Shown here: positions 19,093 through 27,806 of the stretch, in pieces
Layout of the letters: every line of letters starts with the position of its first letter
Numbering within the stretch: position 1 is the stretch's first letter
From: Sodalis sp. dw_96
Lineage (GTDB): Bacteria > Pseudomonadota > Gammaproteobacteria > Enterobacterales > Enterobacteriaceae
Length of the DNA: 64,000 bases
Reading direction: 5' to 3'
Assembly: GCF_018449575.1 (NCBI RefSeq)
Contig: NZ_JAAVUT010000004.1
Coordinates: 372,001-436,000, forward strand
The notes under the pieces: model-generated
Told to the model about the DNA's origin: nothing
The model's database searches: none
What the model saw: only the letters and a program-made list of their open reading frames with translations
Made by a program: the position numbers and the translations under genes

Positions 19093-19440
19093 TTAAGCGT
19101 TGTTGTCTTTCGCCACTTCAAAATGAACCGATAATAAATAGGCCTCTTCCACCGGTAAATTACCCAAGTCGTTTACCACTTTTTTGGCCATTGACATGGA
19201 ATCCGACGAAATTTCATCAAACAGGCCTTCATCCACTTCGGGTAACGGTTCGCCGGTAAGGGAACGCAGAACCATTGCCCGTACATGGGAATGCAGCATT
19301 TGCTCCTGTACCGCATTGACCCGAATATTCCGCGTTTTCATCATCTCCATAATGCCCGCCAGCACTTTTTTGGTCAGCGCCGCGGACAACAGATCCTGCT
19401 CATTGTTACCCCCGGTCGCGGGTACGGCTTTATCAACCAC
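19093..19440 (-). CDS. stand-alone PRD-domain protein
   Basis: 115 residues, first gene of the cluster. It has no HTH but looks like a single PTS regulation domain: conserved-type histidines at 50/52 (MLHSHVRAMVLR) and 106 (AYLLSVHFEVAK), in the pattern of the PRD ends. A lone PRD could act as a phosphorylation sink or as a partner of the 639-residue regulator. It could equally be a soluble subunit of the DUF4310/4311 system. Family assignment rests on motif shape only. Confidence 0.6.
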   Translation of the reverse strand: MVDKAVPATGGNNEQDLLSAALTKKVLAGIMEMMKTRNIRVNAVQEQMLHSHVRAMVLRSLTGEPLPEVDEGLFDEISSDSMSMAKKVVNDLGNLPVEEAYLLSVHFEVAKDNNA

Positions 19441-19473
19441 TGTTTACTCCCGTATCATTCGTAGCGAAATGAA

Positions 19474-19534
19474 TATACCCAACAGATCCCAATTTGCAGC
19501 CAACATAGTTGCAACGCGAAAGATAATGGGTATA
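19474..19534. repeat. palindromic intergenic element, 61 bp form
   Basis: Starts TATACCC, ends GGGTATA, with the right-end signature GAAAGAT shared with the copies at 8671-8797 and 35845-35905. Inner arms TTTGCAG and GTTGCAA also echo the longer forms. It is exactly the same length as the copy at 35845-35905, so the 61 bp form is a distinct size class. It sits just upstream of the small PRD gene. Confidence 0.75.
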
Positions 19535-19978
19535 GCGATATTCCATCAACGCAGATTATCCATTGCCCTATCCCACTTCATTGATGTTTTACCCTAACGT
19601 TAATATTGCCGGGTTTGTAGCCGCTATTTTTCCAGTTTGAAACGGAAATAACCTTCACGAAAGTGATCTGACCCGCGTTATGCCCCCTCAAAGTACTTTC
19701 CATCTGGTCGTACCGCCATAAGCAGCATGAAAGTTCAGCTAATGATGAATGACTAAAATAATATTTCTTTTTTAAAATATAAGTTTAAACTATAATGAAA
19801 TTTGATATTTAATCCTCTCGCTCAAAAACAACCAATACGTGATTCCCTCTCTAACACAATGAAATTAAAGAATACAGGCACGTTTCATCCTCTAATGGAG
19901 GTTCGACAATCCTGGAAATAACCCACCCTTTCAGCCCACCCAAGATGCCGTTATGCCGCAAACCATATGAGGTTCCTA

Positions 19979-20149
19979 TCACCTATGCTTAGGGTCAAAG
20001 GCAAATACCGCGCTCAATGAGACATCATTGCCATTGAATGCAGTCCAGTACCGCAATGGCTTAACGCCTTGGGCGGCCATGACGATAATTTCCGCATCAT
20101 TTCCGTTAAAAAACGACGGTAATACAGCCAATATTATTAGTCCATTCAT
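19979..20149 (-). CDS. small hypothetical reading frame, 56 codons
   Basis: Encodes MNGLIILAVLPSFFNGNDAE through SAVFAFDPKHR. The composition looks protein-like, with two FNGND motifs about 20 residues apart, and there is an in-frame stop upstream of the ATG. The nearest Shine-Dalgarno-like GGAG is 14-17 bases away, which is weak. It may be a remnant of a longer gene or a chance frame; I recognise no family. Confidence 0.3.
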   Translation of the reverse strand: MNGLIILAVLPSFFNGNDAEIIVMAAQGVKPLRYWTAFNGNDVSLSAVFAFDPKHR

Positions 20150-20351
20150 CTTGTTTATTTAACACTCCATATTAACATCAAGCCATTTTCTTCTTATTAT
20201 TTTTAGGGATAAAAGGTTATTTACCGACTATCAGCCGGAAACCCAGCGTTCCGTTTTTTATTATGGGTTAACTTCTCTTATACAGTGTTTAAGTGAAATA
20301 CCACTCGAATAGCATCGCGCCAAAACTCATAAATATTTTACGGGGGAATGG

Positions 20352-23300
20352 ATGTATATCACCGAAGGCTACAAAGATTATTATAATATTTACGCAAATG
20401 ATTCTGAAACGGAATTTTTTGATTGTGCAGATCTATCCCAGGGATTAGATTATGATAATGAAATTTATTACGATCTACCGGAACAAATAACGGAGCCGGT
20501 GGTACCGCTCACGGAAGATGTTAAACGTACCCTGGTTCATTTGATTAATATAGTGACCTCCTATGAGGCGGACCGCTTTTCCATTTCCCTATTGTATAAA
20601 GCCGGCCTAGGCATCCCTTTTTCCTTGCTGACAGCCGCCCATTCATTTTATCGCAGTTGGAGCAGAGGCGAAAATATCGGCGCCGTGCTTATGGCCGGAT
20701 TTCCCTTGTACGCCCAGGCTCTTTTACCCCATAGCGGACAATTACTGCTCTTGGCAAACTATATTAAAAATCAGATTGAGGATTGGGTCGGGGCCGATAG
20801 TCTCCCTTTCCCGGCGGGGTATGGCGAGCCATCGGAGAACGTTTATTTAGGGCTGGGTATTCTCGCATTGCTGGGTGAATACTATCTTGCCGGCCATACC
20901 GTGCCGCCCCCAAAACGCGCCGGTTTGAAGCTGCCCGTGACGTTGGCGCAGCTGTTTAGCCGCATCTGCCGATACTGGCATATCTTATGCGCGGCCTCCG
21001 CAGCGGACGACGCGCCGTCGACGGACACGTTCGGCCGCATGGCCTTGAACGCGGCGGAGAAAAGAGAGCAAAGAGAGGGACGTACGCTGGCGCGGTTTTG
21101 GGCCGGGGACATTTATCATCGGCAGATCGGGATGGAGCGGCTGGCGCAATCCTATTACGGTATCGAAAAACCGGTCTTGCCCGCAAAAAAGGCCAGTTCG
21201 ATTAAGGATCGCGGCCGGCATCCCCCGGCTCTTTCGGCGGGCACCACCCCCTCCTTGCGCGATGTTTCATTTACCTCATTTATTGCACCTGCGGGCCGCG
21301 TACTGCACGCACTCGAGCGGGGCTTGCTCTTCGCATTGATGCCTTTCCCCGCCGTCAGCGGGACACCGTCAACGCCGTCATTCGCTGTTTCGCCGTCGCC
21401 GGAGACGGTCAGCATTGATCCTGTCAGGGCGGCAAAGTTGAATCTGTCGTCCGGGGCATTGGTACCGCCGGAGATCACCACCGTTAACGATTACTATCCC
21501 GGCCCCCGGCTGACGACGCTTTTTACCCAGCTTCATCAACACTTGCTCCAACGCTATCCCGCCATAAGCAATATGATGGCGCAGCGTATGACCGAGTCCA
21601 TCAGCCGGCATTTTGGCATTGTGCTTAACCCCGATAGCTGCTATTTACAGCGTTTTGAACGTCCCTGTCCCGACCCTTGCCCGTCCGCCGGGCGGGGCCA
21701 GGGAAGCATGCAAGTTCGTCCCCTTACGCTTACCGATCTTTGCTTGAGAACATATTTTACCGATGAGTTAGACAGTCTGGCGGCGCTGGATGATGATTAT
21801 GGCTTCTACAGGGACGACGGAGGCGCGCCGGATTCGTACCGGCACAATCCGCTGTCCTTACGGCCGTCGGACCTGGATCAACTGTTGGATAAGCTGGATC
21901 TCCCCGACGTTTATCAACATGAGCTGTACCATTTCTGGCAGGACAATTATAAATTCCATGTCTTGGCGACGTTTCACAATGTGTTGTACGCGCTTGTCCG
22001 CCATAAGAAACGTCTGACGCCACAGGACATTGACCTCTATATGCAGGCACTGGGTTTCAGCGACGCCGGCCGCTATCGGGTCAAAATATCCCTCTTTGAT
22101 ATCAACGGCTATCTTGCAACCGATATCGCGGTCATCGAGGCGCAAGGGCTGCCGGGAATGTCGCTTTATCTACCCAGGGCCCATTTGCCGTTCCAACGTT
22201 TTGCAAACAGCGCGGACATGCGGGAATGGATCATCACGCAAAGCCGGGACCGCCTCCTGCGGCAAAATATCCTTGACCATTTCCCCTTGCGGGACCGGGC
22301 GGACAGCGGTTTTATTTTCGGCAGATGGGGGGTGGAGCATTGGTTGGAAGCCATAGCGGATTATCCGGAACATATCTGGCAGAAAAAAGAAAACGTCAGC
22401 GGGCGTCTTTATGAAATATTGGCCCACCGGCAGAGGGAAAGGACATTGGCCGATGCGGCGCATCTCCCCCAGTTCAGGCGATCCCTGCCGGGGAATAAAA
22501 ATGTCGAAACGGTTCCCTGGATCAACGGGCTTTATGCTCTGCCCCTGACGCCGTCCATAACGATTACGCGGCGGGAAGCACACCGTTCCAGCCCACATCC
22601 CCCGCCTGCCCACCCGCCATTTATCCCTGATTCAGTTCAGTCGGCCTTATCGCTGATGACATCCGCCGCCGGGGAAATATTGCCCTGCGATGATAACGGC
22701 ATCATTCAATTTTCAGCGGGTCCTAAAATAGCGCTGTCATTATTTCAATCCATTATCAATTATGATCTGCAGGCAGGGAAAATATCCCGGAACGCCACCG
22801 GGGGAGAAGCCCGGATTTTGGAGGCGTTGTCGATCATGCCTGAAGGGTATGTCCGCACCCACCGCCGATGGCCCAATGGCAGGATTGACATGCATTTCAG
22901 CATCACCCTGCGGCTCGCCGACGGACAGCGGCGAGAGAATCTCCCGGCGATCCGCATGTTTGATAAAATATTGCCGCTGCGCTTTAATACCCGCCTTAAA
23001 GCTTATGAGATCTATGATATTCATCATGGGGGCAAAGTCGGTTATCCGGTATGCCTTAATGCGGAAAACCATTGGCAATTCGGACGATTAACCGGTCATA
23101 AATATCATGAGCGGACCGCCGTTTCCATGGCAATTTATAGCCATATTTCCATCAGGCTTTATGAAGTGCTGACGAAAAATCTCAATGACCTTTGCAAAAG
23201 CGTCACCGATATCACACCGGTTAATAGCATGGGTATCGTGCAGGACGCCGATGGTATCGAGTATTTAACGATGAATAATCATTATTTTGAAATGAATAAG

Positions 23301-24416
23301 GGGCCTGCTGAAAGAGTATTTTTATTGCGGGGTGATAATAATGTCGAATTAAGAATAAAGTTAGACAATAAAAAGAGAAGATTCTTTTATATTCCCGGCA
23401 GCGTTAGTGCGCCTATTCCCAAGGAGCCTATTCCAAAGGAAAACCCGTTAGCCTCGGAAACAGTGATAAACGCGACCGATTCCCGCCTCAGCTATCGGCA
23501 AGGCTTCCGGTTATCAGAAAATACGTCTAGCCTGTTGGCCCTGGCAGCGGAAAAAAAACTGGTTTATTCCGGCTTGAAAAAAATCATTTATTACGGGCTC
23601 TCCGAACAGGAAATCGCCCTTGACCCGCGCTATTCGCCGCAGGCAAACGCCATGGGTAAAGCCCTTGCTCATTGTGACGCGATTGTGAGGGAATTGGCGT
23701 CGAAAAGGGAGCATTCGGCGCTACGGGATGCATTGTTTGCCGCGCTTCACATCTCCGATGCCGGCCCGAACCCGCAATACCGGGCCTGGTCTCTCTTCAA
23801 TAACAACCTGGAGAAACTACTGGCCCTGTTGGACAGCCACACAGGGGATGGCTACCGCCGGATATGGGGCGCATCCTTCGATCCCTTCACCACCGCCTTG
23901 ATAGCCCAGAAATCCGATCCGCTGAAGCGGATATGGTTTAATGTCCGGTTCCGCCAGCCGAAGGGGCCGCATAGCCATTATCTGGCACAATATTGCCATT
24001 ACGGCTGTAAAGAGATCCCTCTGGAGGAAAATACCGCCTCCGTCAGCCGTTCAACGGATAAAGACCCCGTCGGGGAAGACGAGCTGTTTGTCAATCCGGT
24101 CTTTAAAGACGATTTTCCAAAGCTTATCGGCAGGCTGAAAGAGGGGAGTATGAGGAGCAATGAAATCAACTCCCTGGTGAGCCTGCCTGAAGCGGGAAAT
24201 ATTCAGTATCTGGCCTTTTTATCCGACAGGAAGCTGGCCAAAAGATTGTTCCGCACGAAAGCGACCGCGCGAATCAAGATGATCCTGACCGATGCCGACC
24301 GGTTTAGCCATTTATTGCTGCATCTCCATGCCACTCTTAGCGATCGGTCCTGCGAACATCCCTATCAGGACTCCGTCAGGATGACGCTGTATATGCTGGC
24401 CTGGCAGGGGTTATAA
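20352..24416 (+). CDS. large DUF6543-like (dermonecrotic-toxin N-terminal region) protein, toxin 1
   Basis: 1354 residues, no signal peptide, acidic/Tyr-rich start. The central region (about 430-720) matches the 1277-residue protein at 56608-60441: YP...GIVLNPDSCYLQRF, a TLTDLCLRTYF segment, ELYHFWQDNY, LFDINGYLATDI at 581-592, SLYLPRAHLPF, MREWIIT, and RERTLADAAHL. This order is what I recall of DUF6543 proteins in Pseudomonas and enterobacteria. Around 880-1080 are segments like GIVQDADGIEYLTMNN, matching GILHDALGSHYIKV in the paralogue. The last 250 residues, the usual effector position, are unfamiliar. No immunity gene is adjacent. The delivery route is unknown. Confidence 0.75.
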   Translation: MYITEGYKDYYNIYANDSETEFFDCADLSQGLDYDNEIYYDLPEQITEPVVPLTEDVKRTLVHLINIVTSYEADRFSISLLYKAGLGIPFSLLTAAHSFYRSWSRGENIGAVLMAGFPLYAQALLPHSGQLLLLANYIKNQIEDWVGADSLPFPAGYGEPSENVYLGLGILALLGEYYLAGHTVPPPKRAGLKLPVTLAQLFSRICRYWHILCAASAADDAPSTDTFGRMALNAAEKREQREGRTLARFWAGDIYHRQIGMERLAQSYYGIEKPVLPAKKASSIKDRGRHPPALSAGTTPSLRDVSFTSFIAPAGRVLHALERGLLFALMPFPAVSGTPSTPSFAVSPSPETVSIDPVRAAKLNLSSGALVPPEITTVNDYYPGPRLTTLFTQLHQHLLQRYPAISNMMAQRMTESISRHFGIVLNPDSCYLQRFERPCPDPCPSAGRGQGSMQVRPLTLTDLCLRTYFTDELDSLAALDDDYGFYRDDGGAPDSYRHNPLSLRPSDLDQLLDKLDLPDVYQHELYHFWQDNYKFHVLATFHNVLYALVRHKKRLTPQDIDLYMQALGFSDAGRYRVKISLFDINGYLATDIAVIEAQGLPGMSLYLPRAHLPFQRFANSADMREWIITQSRDRLLRQNILDHFPLRDRADSGFIFGRWGVEHWLEAIADYPEHIWQKKENVSGRLYEILAHRQRERTLADAAHLPQFRRSLPGNKNVETVPWINGLYALPLTPSITITRREAHRSSPHPPPAHPPFIPDSVQSALSLMTSAAGEILPCDDNGIIQFSAGPKIALSLFQSIINYDLQAGKISRNATGGEARILEALSIMPEGYVRTHRRWPNGRIDMHFSITLRLADGQRRENLPAIRMFDKILPLRFNTRLKAYEIYDIHHGGKVGYPVCLNAENHWQFGRLTGHKYHERTAVSMAIYSHISIRLYEVLTKNLNDLCKSVTDITPVNSMGIVQDADGIEYLTMNNHYFEMNKGPAERVFLLRGDNNVELRIKLDNKKRRFFYIPGSVSAPIPKEPIPKENPLASETVINATDSRLSYRQGFRLSENTSSLLALAAEKKLVYSGLKKIIYYGLSEQEIALDPRYSPQANAMGKALAHCDAIVRELASKREHSALRDALFAALHISDAGPNPQYRAWSLFNNNLEKLLALLDSHTGDGYRRIWGASFDPFTTALIAQKSDPLKRIWFNVRFRQPKGPHSHYLAQYCHYGCKEIPLEENTASVSRSTDKDPVGEDELFVNPVFKDDFPKLIGRLKEGSMRSNEINSLVSLPEAGNIQYLAFLSDRKLAKRLFRTKATARIKMILTDADRFSHLLLHLHATLSDRSCEHPYQDSVRMTLYMLAWQGL

Positions 24417-24536
24417 ACGTTGCCGGCAGTTTTATGACGGTTTAGTTGGCGGTAGCGCAGAAAACAACATCATCGAAGATCGCTTGGCGGGCGGTGACGG
24501 TAGCAATCAGGCGTTATGCAATGACCGGGGCTTTAT

Positions 24537-24564
24537 CCACCGTTGCCCCAAAGGGTAACGGTGG
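24537..24564. terminator. strong hairpin between convergent toxin 1 and cybC
   Basis: Inverted repeat CCACCGTT(GCCC)CAAA(GGGT)AACGGTGG, twelve pairs including one G-T, with a four-base loop, between the ends of two convergent genes. There is no T-run on either side, so it is not a textbook Rho-independent terminator. It could still block readthrough or protect 3' ends in both directions. Confidence 0.55.
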
Positions 24565-24579
24565 ACGGCATGCGGGTAA

Positions 24580-24969
24580 TTAACGGAATTTAGCGTGATT
24601 TTCTTTTTCAGTTTGTTTAAAGTCCGCCGCCACCACTTTGGCCTGCTTGATATCCCCTTTTTGCGCCAGGGCCTGCGCCTGCTCTATCTGACCGAGGAGA
24701 TGGGTGATGCCCTGGCGAAAGTCTTTCATCTGCGCGCTGTCGGCCGGTTGCCCTTTAAGCTTGGGCGGCGTGCCGTTGCGCGCGTCCAGGGCCGCGTCAT
24801 GCATGCCGCCCAGCGCATGTTGCAGAGTGGCCAGATCGTCGGTTTTCATCACCGCGCTGTAATTGGCCGCCAGGGCGTCCATATCATCGGCGAGCGCGCG
24901 GGCCTGTGCCACCAGCGGACTTGACATAAGCAGGGTTAACGACAGCATTGCTACAGTTTTTATTTTCAT
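24580..24969 (-). CDS. cybC: cytochrome b562
   Basis: Small periplasmic four-helix-bundle haem protein of uncertain electron-transfer role. 129 residues with a signal peptide cleaved after residue 23 or 25. The axial haem ligands are retained: Met30 (LADDMDAL) and His125 (ENHAKFR), matching Met7 and His102 of mature E. coli b562. There is no CxxC, so haem is non-covalent. It lies 13 bp downstream of pmbA, as in E. coli. Confidence 0.92.
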   Translation of the reverse strand: MKIKTVAMLSLTLLMSSPLVAQARALADDMDALAANYSAVMKTDDLATLQHALGGMHDAALDARNGTPPKLKGQPADSAQMKDFRQGITHLLGQIEQAQALAQKGDIKQAKVVAADFKQTEKENHAKFR

Positions 24970-24982
24970 TATTACTGACCTT

Positions 24983-26323
24983 TTATTGACCCGCGATTTT
25001 CATCATCGGCAATAATATCGAGCCACACTGTATATTGCTTCGGGTCTCGATATCATCACCCACAGTAACGATATTGCGCAGCATGTCCCGCAAATTTCCG
25101 GCGATGGTGATTTCACTCACCGGATACTGGATTTCACCGTGTTCGACCCAAAAACCGGCGGCCCCGCGGGAGTAATCGCCGGTTATGGCGCTGACGCCTT
25201 GGCCCATGAGTTCAGTCACTACCAGACCCCGATCCATTTGCTTGATCAATGCCGCGAAATCCAGGCCCCGGCCGGCGATGCGCCAGTTATGTATCCCCCC
25301 GGCGTGGCCGGTTGTCTTCATACCCAGTTTGCGCGCCGAATAGCTGCTCAATAACCAGGTTTGCAAAACGCCGTCTTTGACAATGGTGCGATCCTCGGTA
25401 CGCACGCCTTCACTGTCGAAGGGAGAGGACGCCAGCCCTCTCGGCAGATGGGGATATTCTTCAATGGTCATCCAATCGGGCAAAACGGATTTGCCCAGGT
25501 CGTTGAGCAGGAACGTGGCTTTACGATAAACGCTGCCGCCGCTGATGGCCCCCACCAGATGGCCGAACAGCCCGGTGGCCACCTCGGCGGCAAACAGCAC
25601 CGGTGCCTGCATGGTGTCCAGTTTGCGTGGATTAAGATGTTCCAGGGTGCGGCGCGCGCACTCTTCACCCACCCATTCCGGGCTGCGCATGTCGTCAAAC
25701 ACCCGGCTGATGGTATAGGCATAATTACGTTCCATGTTGCCGCCGCTTTCCGCAATCACGCTGCTGGAGATAGAATGGCGGCTACTGTTGTAGCTGCGCA
25801 GCATACCGTGGCTGTTGCCGTAAACTTTGGTGCTGTAGTGGCTATTAAAGTTGCCGCCTTCGGTATTGGTAATCCGCTTATCGGCCTTCAGGGCGGTCAT
25901 CTCGGCCCGCGACGCCAGCTCCGCGCCACGTTCGGCATCCAGTTCGGCGGGATGGAACAAATCCAGCTCAGGGGCATCGAAGGCCAGCAATTCTTTATCC
26001 GCCGGTCCGGCGAACGGGTCAGGAGAGGTGTAACGGGCGATATCCAGCGCGGCGCCGACGGTACGCGCAATGGCGTCCGGACTCAAATCGGTGGAGGAAG
26101 CGCTGCCTTTTCGCTGCTGATAGTAAACGGTAATGCCCAATGCCCCGTCACTGTTGAATTCGACGTTTTCCACTTCGCCATAACGCGTACTGACACCGAT
26201 ACCGGTGGTTTTGGTCACCGCGACCTCCGCCGCGTCCGAGCCGGCGCCTGCCAGCTCCAGCGCTTGTGCAACCGCGTTTTCCAGTAATTTTCGCTGTTCT
26301 GCGACTTGAGTGACTAATTTCAT
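24983..26323 (-). CDS. pmbA: PmbA/TldE, metalloprotease subunit
   Basis: Non-catalytic partner of TldD in the TldD-TldE protease, which trims peptides such as microcin B17 precursors and CcdA. 446 residues. The N-terminal domain and conserved C-terminal blocks ([36 protein letters not shown]) are intact, and the HExxxH motif of TldD is absent as expected. Its partner tldD is only 8 kb away here, whereas in E. coli they are far apart. Confidence 0.96.
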   Translation of the reverse strand: MKLVTQVAEQRKLLENAVAQALELAGAGSDAAEVAVTKTTGIGVSTRYGEVENVEFNSDGALGITVYYQQRKGSASSTDLSPDAIARTVGAALDIARYTSPDPFAGPADKELLAFDAPELDLFHPAELDAERGAELASRAEMTALKADKRITNTEGGNFNSHYSTKVYGNSHGMLRSYNSSRHSISSSVIAESGGNMERNYAYTISRVFDDMRSPEWVGEECARRTLEHLNPRKLDTMQAPVLFAAEVATGLFGHLVGAISGGSVYRKATFLLNDLGKSVLPDWMTIEEYPHLPRGLASSPFDSEGVRTEDRTIVKDGVLQTWLLSSYSARKLGMKTTGHAGGIHNWRIAGRGLDFAALIKQMDRGLVVTELMGQGVSAITGDYSRGAAGFWVEHGEIQYPVSEITIAGNLRDMLRNIVTVGDDIETRSNIQCGSILLPMMKIAGQ

Positions 26324-26543
26324 TGATCCGCCAGGTTTATAGGGTTATCCGCAGGAGGGTGACTCTACCGCAAGGCAAGCAGAGTCGGATTGTGATATCC
26401 ACCGGCCTGTAGCCAAGGTCATCTATTAAGGATAAGTCTATCAGTCCGCAAAGCATTTGGCACGGTGTGCGACAGGGGTGGTGGCCTCAACAACTGTAAA
26501 CAAAAGCAAAAGCATGACGCTTCATTAAGGGTATGATGGTGTA

Positions 26544-26745
26544 TGTACCCTAAATAATTCGAGTTGTAGGAAGGCGGCAACGCAGCGAATCCCCAGGAGC
26601 TTACTTGAGTAAGTGACTGGGGTGAGCGAGGACAAATCTGCCTGGAGCAGATTTGAACGCTGCTTGCAGCGGCCCCGCAGGGGCGAGGCCCATGGAAGGG
26701 CCGAGTATTGCCAACGCACCTGCAACTCGAATTATTTAGGGTATA
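26544..26745. repeat. palindromic intergenic element, 202 bp form
   Basis: Ends TGTACCCTAAATAATTCGAG... and ...CTCGAATTATTTAGGGTATA form long terminal inverted repeats. The centre holds several perfect small hairpins (AAATCTGC/GCAGATTT, GGCCCCGC/GGGGCGAGGCC, GGCCC/GGGCC). The core is nearly identical to the copy at 54105-54306. It lies between pmbA and darP, near both start codons, and could form very stable RNA structure. Confidence 0.9.
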
Positions 26746-26814
26746 GCGTAAAATAAGGGCATTGAAGATCCTCGGCAACCTGTTAGGATGAGCCTCTTTT
26801 TGAGGAACCACATG

Positions 26815-27363
26815 ATGAGCAAACAACCGGACGACTGGCTCGACGAGCAGCCAGACGCACAACCCGATGAAAACGAAGATGAGGTGGTCTGGGTCAGCAA
26901 AAGTGAAATCAAACGCGACGCCGAGGCACTGAAAAAACTTGGGGTTGAGCTGGTGGAACTGGGCAAAAACGGGCTGGAAAAAATCCCCCTGGACGACGAT
27001 CTGCTCGCGGCGATAGAACTGGCGCAGCGGATCAAAAAAGAGGGCCGTCGCCGCCAGATCCAATTGATTGGCAAAATGCTGCGGGCACGGGACGTTGAAC
27101 CCATCCATCAAGCGCTGGATAAGCTGAAAAACCGGCATAACCAACAAATAACCCTGTTCCATAAACTGGAAACCCTGCGTGATCATCTTATCGAACTGGG
27201 TGACGACGGTGTGGCGGAAGTGATAGCCCTCTATCCCGAGGCGGACAGGCAGCAGTTGCGTTCGCTGGTACGTAACGCGCAGAAAGAACAGGCGGCCGGC
27301 AAACCGGGGAAAACCGCACGCTTGATTTTCCAATACCTGCGATCGGTTGCCGCGGCGGATTAA
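26815..27363 (+). CDS. darP: DarP (YjgA), 50S ribosome biogenesis factor
   Basis: Ribosome-associated protein that assists late 50S assembly. 182 residues from [12 protein letters not shown]. The start at 26815 is chosen by homology, with GAGGAA 7 bases upstream; the ATG three bases earlier is also possible. The acidic N-terminus, [27 protein letters not shown] and [10 protein letters not shown] blocks match E. coli. It is divergent from pmbA across the 202 bp repeat. Confidence 0.94.
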   Translation: MSKQPDDWLDEQPDAQPDENEDEVVWVSKSEIKRDAEALKKLGVELVELGKNGLEKIPLDDDLLAAIELAQRIKKEGRRRQIQLIGKMLRARDVEPIHQALDKLKNRHNQQITLFHKLETLRDHLIELGDDGVAEVIALYPEADRQQLRSLVRNAQKEQAAGKPGKTARLIFQYLRSVAAAD

Positions 27364-27381
27364 CTGCCGCGAGGCAGCCTG

Positions 27382-27453
27382 TCCGTGCACATTTTATCCA
27401 TGCACATTTTTCCGTGTACATTTTATCCGTGTACATTTTATCCGTGTACATTA
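27382..27453. repeat. 15 bp tandem repeat, about five copies
   Basis: Units of TCCGTGTACATTTTA (variants TCCGTGCACATTTTA and TCCATGCACATTTT) run head to tail between the darP and yhcO 3' ends. The last copies supply the stop codon and final residues (NVHG) of the barstar-like protein. Each unit contains the palindrome TGTACA or TGCACA. Probably slippage-generated; copy number may vary among strains. Confidence 0.9.
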
Positions 27454-27707
27454 AAGTGCAGCTGCCCTTCCAATTCCTCTTCCGCCTCATCAAACAACAA
27501 TATCAGCGCGCCGAAACGGCGTTTTTTTGCCCCATGCAGATGAACAAATTCGATTTCCACCGGTAAGGGCAAACGGTGGGTGACGGTTTGCCATAATTCG
27601 TCCAGGTTGCTATCCCCCTGTTCCGACAGAGCGAACTGATGGTCAAAAGCACGGTAAAAAGCCGGAAGGTCAGGTATCTGGTTGAAATCAAAGGATACTT
27701 TCTCCAT
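27438..27707 (-). CDS. yhcO: YhcO, barstar-like RNase-inhibitor family protein
   Basis: 89 residues, barstar family, the fold that inhibits barnase-type RNases. It starts MEKVSFDFNQIPDLPAFYRA, with the family's DELW segment and acidic DEAEEELEG near the end. No barnase-like gene is nearby, as is also true in E. coli, so its partner is unknown. Its last four codons and stop lie within the 15 bp tandem repeat, so the C-terminus may vary between strains. Confidence 0.85.
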   Translation of the reverse strand: MEKVSFDFNQIPDLPAFYRAFDHQFALSEQGDSNLDELWQTVTHRLPLPVEIEFVHLHGAKKRRFGALILLFDEAEEELEGQLHFNVHG

Positions 27708-27806
27708 CTAGCGTTCTCCGCAAAGCATATTATCAATAGTGTCTCTCTCCCGGTATCCAGGCAGCATGCCACACAGTGCCGGCGGTAAGTGTGGCAAAAA
27801 GAGTCC

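Larger units (their letters stand above)
19441..20351. other. gene-poor AT-rich stretch upstream of the catabolic operon and toxin 1
   Basis: 911 bp between divergent transcription units. It holds a 61 bp palindromic element (19474-19534) and an AT-rich segment with a TATAAT hexamer at 19791-19796 but no good -35. It also holds one small minus-strand reading frame (19979-20149). The toxin 1 start is preceded by GGGGGA at 20342-20347. No -24/-12 element was found upstream of the minus-strand operon. The base composition differs from the core, as is usual at accessory junctions. Confidence 0.6.

Noticed and set aside
19441-19700. sigma54 promoter for the DUF4310-dga cluster
   Set aside because: The Salmonella dga operon is RpoN-dependent, so I searched the minus strand upstream of 19440 for GG-N10-GC and found no acceptable match; the regulator here also lacks a sigma54-interacting domain.
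25361-26287. 308-codon plus-strand frame
   Set aside because: Antisense shadow of pmbA; composition is not protein-like and pmbA is certain.
26419-27390. 323-codon minus-strand frame running across the 202 bp repeat and darP
   Set aside because: It is antisense to darP and includes translated repeat; a near-identical peptide appears at 53974-54414 only because the repeat is duplicated. Such frames are a known annotation trap.
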